From contig CP070769.1 in assembly GCA_020347085.1 (NCBI GenBank), forward strand, positions 2,048,173 through 2,056,063: DNA of 7,891 nucleotides, in the 5' to 3' direction. Below are positions 1 through 5,289 of the stretch, one piece after another (positions within the stretch are counted from its first letter, which is position 1; every line of letters starts with the position of its first letter). Under the pieces are notes generated by a model, which saw nothing but the letters and a program-made list of their open reading frames with translations, ran no database searches and was not told where the DNA came from. The DNA comes from Desulfobacterales bacterium. Lineage in GTDB: Bacteria; Desulfobacterota; Desulfobacteria; Desulfobacterales; C00003060. A program made the translations under genes and the position numbers.

Positions 1-10
1 ACAGCGAGCG

Positions 11-43
11 CATTCCCTGTCCCGACTTGTCGGGACTGCAGGG
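11..43 (+). repeat. Hairpin repeat arm, isolated copy (family 1)
   Basis: This 33-base unit recurs at 111-143 with four differences, all transitions. It folds as CCCTG (15-19) with CAGGG (39-43), then T20 with A35 and CCCGA (21-25) with TCGGG (30-34), leaving a three-base bulge at 36-38. Here it stands alone: the companion CTGCC/GGCAG hairpin found left of the second copy is absent, either lost or never present. The left edge of the window is ten bases away, so more of the element cannot be excluded. Confidence 0.6.
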
Positions 44-88
44 TTAGCGACCGAATCTAAAAATGGTACCCTTCCTTACAGTCGGTTC

Positions 89-149
89 GAAGCACTGCCA
101 TCAGGCAGAACATTCCCTGCCCCGATTTATCAGGACTGCAGGGAGCTTC
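89..149 (+). repeat. Cloverleaf-like dispersed repeat, copy B (family 1)
   Basis: Three helices can form. The closing stem is GAAGC (89-93) with GCTTC (145-149). The first hairpin is CTGCC (95-99) with GGCAG (104-108) around loop ATCA. The second is CCCTG (115-119) with CAGGG (139-143) plus an inner CCCGA/TCAGG helix with one mismatch. The same order, CTGCC hairpin then GC-rich hairpin then AGCTTCA, occurs at 1277-1349 and 6090-6171 with different stem sequences. It lies about 90 bases upstream of the start codon at 241 and could be in that gene's leader. Mobility is inferred only from its dispersal. Confidence 0.6.
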
Positions 150-226
150 AATATCCATGTGCCAGAAGGATCGGCCTTTGCGCAACAGATAGAGGAGCAG
201 GTCGGGGCAACCCCAAAAATTCTTGG

Positions 227-232
227 AAGGAG
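227..232 (+). promoter_or_regulatory. Shine-Dalgarno site AAGGAG fixing the start at 241
   Basis: AAGGAG lies eight bases before ATG at 241. A possible TTG start at 223 would place this site inside the coding sequence, so the ATG at 241 is preferred. Confidence 0.7.
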
Positions 233-240
233 CGGAGACG

Positions 241-534
241 ATGCATTCTGTGTGTTCCCTCTGTAGGCAGGTGATGACTGAAGGCAACGCAAAGGAGTTT
301 ACCGTACCAGTCCCGGAAATTGGCAAAAAGCTAACCTTCAAGGCTTGTGTATTCTGCCAAGAGCGAGCCGAGTCGAACAAACTCCACATCTGTCTCAGGT
401 GTAAATCCATCAGCTGGTATCCGTCCGGAAACTTTCGTCCTCACGGGATTAGTTGCCATGTCAAGTGTCAATGCCACAACTGCATCACTGAAGTTATCTC
501 ACAGACTTTCCCTGCACAAGGAGCTAGCGGGTGA
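241..534 (+). CDS. Small Cys-rich protein, probable double zinc-ribbon (unrecognised family)
   Basis: A 97-residue protein, the only convincing plus-strand gene in the window. It has C5-x2-C8, C36-x2-C39, C51-x2-C54, C72, C76 and C78-x2-C81. This regular spacing of CxxC knuckles is typical of zinc ribbons or rubredoxin-like metal sites and could bind two zinc ions. A Trp-Tyr pair (59-60) follows the third knuckle. There is no signal peptide or membrane segment, so it is probably cytoplasmic. The start is set by AAGGAG eight bases upstream. No plus-strand partner gene follows. I do not recognise the family: metal binding is an inference from cysteine spacing, and a nucleic-acid or protein-binding role is only a possibility. 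It also overlaps a 108-codon open frame starting at 347, which lacks the ribosome site and cysteine pattern and is treated as a shadow. Confidence 0.65.
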   Translation: MHSVCSLCRQVMTEGNAKEFTVPVPEIGKKLTFKACVFCQERAESNKLHICLRCKSISWYPSGNFRPHGISCHVKCQCHNCITEVISQTFPAQGASG

Positions 535-993
535 GACACATCGTTATGATTATTTTCACGGTTTGGGAGAGCGTCAAATCTGCGATCATAGCCTTGTACT
601 GGCGAATATCAGACTGGTATTACCGCCGCCAAGTCAGTGGCTGATGATTTCAACTTCAGGTTCCTGGTTATGATATGAAGACCACATCAAAACAGTAACC
701 AAGCCCACCAAACAAAACACAAAACCCCGCCTCTTCTGATGAAAAACGGACTCTTCCCATGGTGTTCATGGCACCTTCTTCGTAAGGATCAAAAAACCAT
801 TGATGTAGATTTCGGGACACCATGACCGTTCCACAACCGCCCGTAGCCGCTTACAGCATGATCCAAGCAATCTGTATAGTAAGTGTACAAGGCGTTCTTT
901 GTACCTATCCTGTGAATAGGATTTGGCTTCATGCTGAGTGAGCTCCTTGAGATAGCTTGCCCATGTGAAAGAGTGTGGCTTATCACCATCACA
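535..993. other. Intergenic stretch, no supported gene
   Basis: About 460 bases with no convincing gene. A 32-codon plus-strand frame (546-644, rich in Trp, Tyr and Ile) and two minus-strand frames (766-993 and 789-992) are open. None has a good ribosome site, and the 766-993 frame has no ATG. The 766-993 frame, in register with the end of the pseudogene to its right, has a charged, protein-like composition and could be a decayed gene tail, but I cannot identify it. Confidence 0.4.
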
Positions 994-1238
994 TTACTTC
1001 CCTATATTTTTAGCAATATAGACACGAACGGGACATTTACAACATACCAGACCACTAAGCGATAATGAGAATGGGCACTTGTCAGGATATTCTTCCAGGC
1101 ACTCTACACGAGGCTTTGCAATCCAATATCTCTTGCTTTGCACAAGATCTGAAGCCTTGAGCGATAGCATTGAAGAAGCTTCGGGCAATATACGTCTCGA
1201 ATGATTTTTTGTAATTCTTTCCTATGTTCTTCTTTCAT
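994..1238 (-). pseudogene. Small Cys-rich protein gene broken by a -1 frameshift
   Basis: Reading leftward from ATG at 1238-1236, the first frame gives 44 residues that begin MKEEHRKELQKIIRD, carry C18, C24 and C33, and stop at TAG (1106-1104). Shifting back one base at the final GTG codon opens a second frame of about 36 residues that starts ECLEEYPDKC, contains a CCKC cluster and ends CPVRVYIAKNIGK at TAA (996-994). Joined, the product is about 80 residues with seven cysteines. The pattern CPK..CY...LCKA.DIGL..ECLEE....C.CP.R.YIAK resembles, from memory and unchecked, conserved small proteins of unknown function in sulfate-reducing Deltaproteobacteria. No slippery heptamer is visible at the junction, so a deleted base or an assembly error is more likely than programmed frameshifting. 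No clear Shine-Dalgarno precedes the ATG. The second frame is open up to a TTG at 1188, so the exact shift site is uncertain. Confidence 0.55.
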
Positions 1239-1276
1239 GTGCAACTTCGGACCATAAAACTCCCTGTGTCGGTTTT

Positions 1277-1349
1277 TGACCGGCCTGCCTTCCGGACACG
1301 CAGTGCTGCCGTAAGGCAGAACCCGCGACCTTTGGGCGGGGAGCTTCAC
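1277..1349 (+). repeat. Cloverleaf-like dispersed repeat, copy C (family 1)
   Basis: Closely matches 6094-6168: both begin TGACCGG, share CCGGACACG, then CTGCC-loop-GGCAG (1306-1319, loop GTAA), a GC-rich hairpin (CCCGC 1322-1326 with GCGGG 1336-1340) and end GCTTCAC. The small hairpin keeps a GNRA-type tetraloop in both copies (GTAA here, GCAA there). The second hairpin is degraded compared with the perfect eight-pair version at 6140-6159. It sits upstream of the frameshifted gene, which is read away from it. Confidence 0.7.
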
Positions 1350-1505
1350 AACTGGCCACGGCGGAACCATGGAAGTATGTCATAGGCCTACAATCGAATG
1401 CCCGGAGAATGTGAGGTGCCAATATAGAAAAGCCCCAAAGAGCAACCGTCACCAGTCTTCCGTTACGCAGGATTAGAAGTGCATTGATTCAGGGCTTTTC
1501 GGCTA

Positions 1506-1533
1506 AAGGCAGAGCCCATGCTGGCCCTGCCTT
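1506..1533. terminator. Hairpin downstream of the PilZ gene, weak terminator candidate
   Basis: AAGGCAG (1506-1512) pairs with CTGCCTT (1527-1533). After one A/C mismatch, GCC (1514-1516) pairs with GGC (1523-1525) around a six-base loop. It lies about 34 bases beyond the PilZ stop codon and could end that transcript. Neither strand has a convincing run of T after the stem, so intrinsic termination is doubtful and it may be another structured repeat. Confidence 0.35.
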
Positions 1534-1566
1534 CGCTCTTTGTTGCATATGGACTGTCTCTTCAGC

Positions 1567-1944
1567 TCACGCCTCACCTACAGAGAGGCTCTCGATAAAT
1601 CGTTCTATCTCAGCCTTCTGCTGAGGTGTGAGCTCACTAAATCTAACGGCACATTGCCTCATGGTGAAACGACTGGAAGGTGTTCCGGCAACTACTTCTA
1701 CATCCGAAATGATTTTAATCGGAACCTTACCCGGGTAAAAACCATCTCCGATCATGAATATCTCTACGTGGCTTCCGTTTAACGACTCTCCCCTGGCAAC
1801 GTAACGAAACGCAAGCCCACTCATGCCCATATCTACAACTGAACCTACCTTGGTATAACCTGGACGGAGCAAGGCAAATAGGCCTTTTGGAGCCCGGAAC
1901 CGCTTATGTCTCCTTCTCTCAACCATCTGTCTGCTGCTGGTCAT
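1567..1944 (-). CDS. PilZ-domain protein, probable cyclic-di-GMP effector
   Basis: A 125-residue single-domain protein. PilZ domains bind cyclic di-GMP and relay it to motility, exopolysaccharide or other outputs. The N-terminal arm has the arginine motif ERRRHKRFRAP (R11-x3-R15), followed by a beta-rich core with VDMGMSGLAF (38-46) at the second c-di-GMP contact, then further strands and a C-terminal helix (TPQQKAEIERFIESL). The canonical D-x-S-x-x-G is changed to D-x-G-x-x-G, so the usual serine is glycine. Ligand binding is therefore likely but not certain. The start chosen is ATG at 1944, with AAGGAG seven bases upstream; a TTG at 1977 would add 11 residues but lacks that support. There is no membrane segment and no partner domain. 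Neighbouring genes give no hint of its target. Confidence 0.88.
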   Translation of the reverse strand: MTSSRQMVERRRHKRFRAPKGLFALLRPGYTKVGSVVDMGMSGLAFRYVARGESLNGSHVEIFMIGDGFYPGKVPIKIISDVEVVAGTPSSRFTMRQCAVRFSELTPQQKAEIERFIESLSVGEA

Positions 1945-1951
1945 GAGGCAA

Positions 1952-1957
1952 CTCCTT
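1952..1957 (-). promoter_or_regulatory. Shine-Dalgarno site AAGGAG fixing the PilZ start
   Basis: On the minus strand AAGGAG is followed by seven bases and ATG (1944-1942). This favours the internal ATG over the upstream TTG at 1977. Confidence 0.7.
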
Positions 1958-2203
1958 GATCCAACGTTACACGACAATTGCGTCTCAGGACATTAGGGAA
2001 AACAGGGGTTTTATTGTGGAAAAATACGAATTTTCTTGCGTAAGAAATACGGGGGAAAATCAGCACCCATTAACCAGAGCATCTTACCGAAGATTTGGAG
2101 CTCATATTACAAGTTCTTAAACTTATTACTCAAGTTTCGCACCCTGCGATGGGGCTCCTAACCTGTATGCCAAGGGGTTTTTCTACAAGAAAGTGGGGCG
2201 TTA

Positions 2204-2318
2204 TTGGTAGGTAAGGAATTCCGCTGAAAGGAGGCCTACAGCCATTTGAAGCAACAACACATGCAAGGCTACGTAAGGCATTGGAGGCCGCACTGAAGCG
2301 GATTTCCTTACCTGCCAA
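2204..2318. repeat. 115-base inverted repeat, MITE-like or long hairpin
   Basis: Bases 2204-2224 are complementary to 2298-2318 over 21 positions, with one mismatch and one G-T pair. The inner part is GGTAAGGAATTCCGC on the left and GCGGATTTCCTTACC on the right. The 73-base middle has no gene. Terminal inverted repeats of this length around a short non-coding core suggest a miniature transposable element or a transcribed hairpin. I see no flanking target duplication and no second copy in the window. Confidence 0.6.
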
Positions 2319-2530
2319 AGCCCGGTTGCTGCCTAAGGCGTCACCAATCATTGTTGCAAATTAAAGGGGGGATTTCTCACTTCTTGTTGTCACTTCAACC
2401 AGTTGAAAAGGGTGCAAAACTTGAGTTATTATTTTACCAGTGTGATTGCGAAACGCTCTCACATCACAAAGCTGTTACTAATGGGGTCAAAACGCACCAG
2501 ACATAGGGCCTCTTTTTCTGAGGGAGCATT

Positions 2531-2654
2531 GCAGCGCATTTTTGATGATTCTTGGCGAAGCGACGGGTGGCGCCCTGAACTGTTTGAGTCCCGCGAAGCG
2601 GGACGAGTTTTTAGGGCGTCCGGAGCAAGCCTTAGAAGCATCCAAATACGCTGC
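2531..2654. repeat. Long imperfect palindrome with AACTGTTTGAG core (family 2, copy 1)
   Basis: The perfect inner hairpin is GTCCCGC (2588-2594) with GCGGGAC (2598-2604), loop GAA. Around it lie AACT (2578-2581) with AGTT (2606-2609), an unpaired GTTTGA on the left, and the outer stem GGCGCCCT (2569-2576) with AGGGCGTC (2613-2620). Weaker symmetry reaches GCAGCG (2531-2536) and CGCTGC (2649-2654). The core recurs at 7840-7884 with different stem sequences. Confidence 0.7.
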
Positions 2655-2824
2655 AGCGGACGAGGGAAATTTGGCCCTGTGTCGGGTAATTAACGTTCTC
2701 CTTAGTATGTGCGGATGCTCATCGAAAGATCAATCGCCTCCACCGAACAACCTGCATCTATATCTCACATTGCAAGGTGTTCAGGTTTATCGGCGCTAAA
2801 TGTGAACCGGAATATCTGCCATAA

Positions 2825-2875
2825 AGTGAAGCCTCCCTGCCCTAAAGGGCGGGGTCAAGGGGAGCGAGCCGGTCA
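2825..2875 (-). repeat. Shortened family 1 repeat, inverted orientation (copy E)
   Basis: Compared with the reverse complement of 6090-6171, it keeps AGTGAAGCCTCCC, the hairpin CCCTGCCC (2835-2842) with GGGCGGGG (2847-2854, loop TAAA, one G-T pair) and the far end GGGGAGCGAGCCGGTCA. The CTGCC/GGCAG hairpin and its flank, about 30 bases, are replaced by TCAA. The deletion is clean and removes one whole arm. The unit lies about 95 bases beyond the stop of the gene to its right. Confidence 0.7.
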
Positions 2876-2969
2876 GCCGACAATCTTGTCCCAGCAGCAA
2901 GTATGGCTCCACACGGTGGCGCTTTGAGTCCGGCATGCAGGTCGCGGTCAAGGAGGGTATACGGGGCTT

Positions 2970-3179
2970 TCAGCGCTTTTTGGACTTTTCTGGTTTCCTA
3001 AGATCAACCTTGCCCATTAGTTCAACCTTCACCACATGGTCATCTTCCTGAACGCGGCCTTCCTTCAGTGCTATATCAATTTCTTTTTTGCTAAATACGT
3101 CAATTACAATATCGTCTCCATCCTCGTCTCTACCTCTCAGCAGCAGATACCGCTTCGCGCCCTTGACCATTTTCGCCAT
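2970..3179 (-). CDS. Small charged protein of unknown function
   Basis: A 69-residue soluble protein rich in Lys, Asp and Glu (MAKMVKGAKRYLLLRGRDED... ending KPEKSKKR). It has no cysteines, signal peptide or membrane segment, and no motif I can name. The start is strongly supported: AAAGGAGG sits six bases before ATG at 3179. It begins 34 bases after the amidohydrolase stop on the same strand, so the two are probably co-transcribed and translated separately. Whether it works with the amidohydrolase is unknown. Predicted form: a short strand-rich domain (YLLLRG, DDIVIDVF, HVVKVELMG) with a basic tail. Confidence 0.8.
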   Translation of the reverse strand: MAKMVKGAKRYLLLRGRDEDGDDIVIDVFSKKEIDIALKEGRVQEDDHVVKVELMGKVDLRKPEKSKKR

Positions 3180-3213
3180 TGTTATCCTCCTTTCCTAATG
3201 CACAGGCCCTGCT

Positions 3214-4209
3214 CTACAAGCCTAAAAACCTTTTGGGGTTATCCTCAGTCAGCTTTTTAATCTCTTTTTCTGTGAATTCCACCCGGCACCAAAAAATCTT
3301 TCTTGAGTACTCCTGAAACCACTTTAAGTAAGATTTTTCCGTCCAAAAACAACGTCCCATGAACCAGTCAGTGCCGTAAAGAAGCCGATCCTGGATTTTG
3401 GGTGTGCTGAGGATGCGTTTTATATTCTTGAAGTATTTTCTGGGCATAAACCACATCTCGGTATCAAATGAAACGTCCGTGTAAACCTTAGGATGGGTTT
3501 TGATGAGCCGAGCGATCCTGGCTTGCCACGCAGATCCGGTTCGATCATTATGGGCTAAGTTGAGTGTCAGTGAAGGGAAGTCCTCCAAGACAGTGCCCCA
3601 GTGTTTCGGATCTGCCAGGTGGTAATCCTCCTTAAGACCTGGAATACCACCATTGTAACAATGGGCTGTTATGGGGATGTTGTTCGGCACACAATATTCA
3701 TAGATTGGGTAAAGCCTCCGGTCGTGCGGGGTAAACCCCATGACAGGATAGATCTTAACCCCTCTAAACATTCCCTTTCTAAGGGCGTCTTTAACAATCG
3801 TTACTATACCTTCTCTGTTGGGATCGGCGGCAATGAATGGAAGCATGCGAATGCGATTGTATTTTTCATTTATTGCTTCAACGGCGGCCAAAGTCTGTGT
3901 CATCTGATCCTCGAAACTCTTGGTGCCACCTCCAAACTTCTTGCAATATGCCATGTCCATCATCAGCGGTGTACAGATATCTATGCCAGCCTCATCCATT
4001 TCATCAACCAATTTCTGCGCAATTGCAGAAATGGGCATATCAATAAAGTCCAGCCAGTCTTCAAGCCTGGAGTCGTCTGGTAGAATCCTTCTGAGCAGCC
4101 GATGAATCAGGCGGTGTCCAGGGTTTTTCACGTCCAGAAAAAAACGTTGCCGAAATTCCAAAGGAACGCAATCCAGGCTGAAGATGTGGCAGTGACAGTT
4201 AATCTTCAT
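3214..4209 (-). CDS. Amidohydrolase-2 family metal-dependent hydrolase
   Basis: A 331-residue TIM-barrel protein of the amidohydrolase superfamily, group 2 (relatives of ACMSD and gamma-resorcylate decarboxylase, which hydrolyse or decarboxylate small carboxylic substrates). Visible ligand candidates are H6-x-H8 at the first strand (NCHCHIF), H183 (ITAHC), H220 (LNLAHND) and D281 (LLYGTDWF), with K152 in GVKIYP at mid-barrel. This matches the HxH...H...H...D order of the superfamily. The substrate cannot be deduced. I use ATG at 4209, which puts HxH at the very N-terminus as is usual; a TTG four codons upstream is possible. Neither has a clear Shine-Dalgarno. The C-terminal TEKEIKKLTEDNPKRFLGL is the usual ending of this family. 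It is probably first in a two-gene unit with the small charged gene downstream. Confidence 0.9.
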   Translation of the reverse strand: MKINCHCHIFSLDCVPLEFRQRFFLDVKNPGHRLIHRLLRRILPDDSRLEDWLDFIDMPISAIAQKLVDEMDEAGIDICTPLMMDMAYCKKFGGGTKSFEDQMTQTLAAVEAINEKYNRIRMLPFIAADPNREGIVTIVKDALRKGMFRGVKIYPVMGFTPHDRRLYPIYEYCVPNNIPITAHCYNGGIPGLKEDYHLADPKHWGTVLEDFPSLTLNLAHNDRTGSAWQARIARLIKTHPKVYTDVSFDTEMWFMPRKYFKNIKRILSTPKIQDRLLYGTDWFMGRCFWTEKSYLKWFQEYSRKIFWCRVEFTEKEIKKLTEDNPKRFLGL

Positions 4210-4377
4210 ATTATGGAACAACAGTTATGATTTTGTGGAGGCTTGTCTATGGATCTGGAAGGATAAGAAGATGGGTTAGCCCGCCCATGCTTCTCTGTGA
4301 ACACGATGCCCATGGGCCACCGCAACATGCAATCTATGAGTTCGTACTGGTTCAGGCAGCTGACCGACGCGCTGGCC

Positions 4378-4432
4378 CGTTGCAATGCCCCGCTGCCAGG
4401 CAGCCCGCCCGTTGTAGGGCGGGAACGCAACG
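4378..4432 (+). repeat. Cloverleaf-like repeat, divergent copy F (family 1)
   Basis: The closing stem CGTTGC (4378-4383) with GCAACG (4427-4432) encloses two hairpins: GCTGC (4392-4396) with GCAGC (4400-4404), and CCCGCCC (4404-4410) with GGGCGGG (4417-4423) around GTTGTA. The order and size of the arms match 89-149 and 6090-6171, but most stem bases differ. It stops three bases before the stop codon of the gene at 4436-4849, so it lies directly in that gene's 3' flank and could act in ending or stabilising its transcript. Membership of family 1 is by architecture more than sequence. Confidence 0.5.
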
Positions 4433-4435
4433 TAT

Positions 4436-4849
4436 CTAAAACAAACTTTTTTCTAACCAAGCGCGCAAGCCCGCAAAGGGCACCCGCGCCATGGGGACGG
4501 AGAGCTTAACACCTGACTTCTGTTTTTCCAAAAGGGCCATTTTTAGTGTAACATGAATCCCATCTTGCCATGGCCAAAACATGGCTATCACGGTACAATC
4601 CTCAAATTCTTTCTTAAATAATGTCTGACTGGCCCAAACTCCTCCGTAATCCTTTGTTAAACGCCAGTGGTCTTTGGTAGGTTTTTTCCCAGCAGGTTTT
4701 ACCGCAGGTCCCAAAACATCAGCAAATATTCTATGCCATTCGTCTATGTCCTCTCCGCAAAAAACCAGCTCATGATACTTATCACTGTCACATCGTACTT
4801 CATCAACTCTCAGCATACTACATCTTTCTATAATTTCCCGCAATGTCAT
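4436..4849 (-). CDS. Unrecognised 137-residue soluble protein
   Basis: The start is well supported: GAGGAG lies nine bases before ATG at 4849. The protein is mixed acidic and basic with no signal peptide, no membrane segment and no metal-binding motif I can identify. It opens with a short helix (MTLREIIERC), has an aromatic-rich middle (HWRLTKDYGGVWASQTLF, 61-78; MFWPWQDGIHV, 90-100) and ends in a helix (AGLRAWLEKSLF). The middle resembles a compact alpha/beta fold with a beta-sheet core, but I do not recognise a family. It stands alone, with about 230 bases to the amidohydrolase and 440 bases to the VOC gene. A dyad with promoter-like hexamers about 300 bases upstream (5151-5181) may control it. 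Confidence 0.75.
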   Translation of the reverse strand: MTLREIIERCSMLRVDEVRCDSDKYHELVFCGEDIDEWHRIFADVLGPAVKPAGKKPTKDHWRLTKDYGGVWASQTLFKKEFEDCTVIAMFWPWQDGIHVTLKMALLEKQKSGVKLSVPMARVPFAGLRAWLEKSLF

Positions 4850-5017
4850 ATCCTATCACTCCTCAAAAAATTGTCGTTGTCATGGTCGTACCGTCACCCA
4901 AAAACGAGCACTCCGCGTGCGCACAAGTACAGAGACTTTTGAACAACGCATCCGTCTCGAATATGGAGGCATATGCATACTTGTAGGTTTGGGGAAGAAC
5001 AGCATGAAAGAAGTGTG

Positions 5018-5053
5018 CCAAAATGGAAGCGTTAACCTTCCAAAATGGAGGCG
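5018..5053. repeat. Paired direct repeat CCAAAATGGARGCG
   Basis: CCAAAATGGAAGCG (5018-5031) and CCAAAATGGAGGCG (5040-5053) start 22 bases apart, close to two helical turns. A shorter related word, ATGGAGGC, lies near 4964. Spaced repeats like this can be a regulator's binding site or the transposase-binding repeats at the end of an insertion sequence such as an IS21-type element. No transposase gene is present here. Confidence 0.45.
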
Positions 5054-5150
5054 CCTTGCACTTTACTAAAGCTGCTAAGGCAGACCGGAGAGGATTTGGA
5101 CCTCAAAAAAGAGGGCGATTGTATCTATCTTGCGACGTGACCCCACACGA

Positions 5151-5181
5151 TTTTTGACAAGTGTCAAAATATTGTCAAAAA
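5151..5181 (-). promoter_or_regulatory. TTTTGACA dyad, candidate operator and promoter
   Basis: TTTTTGACAA (5151-5160) is perfectly complementary to TTGTCAAAAA (5172-5181). A third half-site, TGTCAAAA (5162-5169), also pairs with the first. On the minus strand TTGACA is followed after 17 bases by AAAAAT, a 4-of-6 match to a -10 box, which would send transcription toward the gene at 4436-4849. Overlap of half-sites with a -35-like hexamer suits repressor control. No regulator gene is nearby. Confidence 0.4.
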
Positions 5182-5289
5182 CGTTCATGTCAATCACGCC
5201 GTAAAAAGCGGTCAGGGGAATGCACTCACTTTTGCAGTTTGACCGTCTTGGATCGCACAGGAAAAGGTCCCGCCATCACAATCGCCCGT

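Larger units (their letters stand above)
1945..2969. other. One-kilobase non-coding stretch with several dyads
   Basis: No frame here combines a ribosome site, sensible composition and freedom from the inverted repeats. The longest (2403-2693 plus, 2130-2351 minus) run straight through palindromic DNA and look accidental. The stretch holds a small palindrome (TTTCTT 2032-2037 with AAGAAA 2042-2047) in the PilZ upstream region, a 115-base inverted repeat (2204-2318), the 124-base core-motif dyad (2531-2654) and a family 1 copy (2825-2875). A GGAGGCC-to-TAA plus frame near 2230-2364 has protein-like composition but no start codon. Confidence 0.5.
4850..5289. other. Intergenic region upstream of the 137-residue gene
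   Basis: About 440 bases without a supported gene. It contains three ATGGRGC-type words, two of which form the longer direct repeat at 5018-5053, and the TTTTGACA dyad at 5151-5181. No terminator with a T run follows the VOC stop codon at 5290. Confidence 0.5.

Noticed and set aside
11..143. Possible CRISPR array from the two 33-base repeats 100 bases apart
   Set aside because: Only two units, a 67-base gap unlike a spacer, internal hairpin and related units elsewhere in both orientations; a dispersed repeat fits better.
546..644. Plus-strand 32-codon frame after the Cys-rich gene, rich in Trp and Tyr
   Set aside because: Only a weak GGTGAG site eleven bases upstream and no recognisable feature; too short to support.
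789..992. Minus-strand 67-codon frame in another register
   Set aside because: Poor composition, no ribosome site, and it competes with the frame at 766-993; probably accidental.
766..993. Minus-strand open frame, in register after the pseudogene stop, with charged protein-like residues (ASYLKELTQHEAKSYSQDRY)
   Set aside because: No ATG and no ribosome site. It could be a decayed gene tail but cannot be identified.
1369..1476. Plus-strand 35-codon frame with three cysteines (MEVCHRPTIECPENVRCQYR)
   Set aside because: The cysteine spacing is suggestive, but there is no ribosome site and it sits in repeat-rich DNA.
2130..2351. Minus-strand 73-codon frame
   Set aside because: It spans both arms of the 115-base inverted repeat and has no ribosome site.
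2403..2693. Plus-strand 96-codon frame
   Set aside because: It runs through the long palindrome at 2531-2654, which explains its basic, low-complexity translation.
3601..4083. Plus-strand 160-codon frame
   Set aside because: Antisense shadow of the amidohydrolase, whose catalytic motifs are all in the minus frame.
4378..4432. Possible integron attC site or tRNA from the cloverleaf shape
   Set aside because: No GTTRRRY/RYYYAAC core pair, no tRNA D-loop, anticodon or T-loop consensus.
4297..4509. Plus-strand frame through the GC-rich block (NTMPMGHRNMQSMSSYWFRQL)
   Set aside because: It begins at GTG, has no ribosome site and overlaps the supported minus-strand gene. A fragment of a mobile-element gene is possible but I could not identify it.
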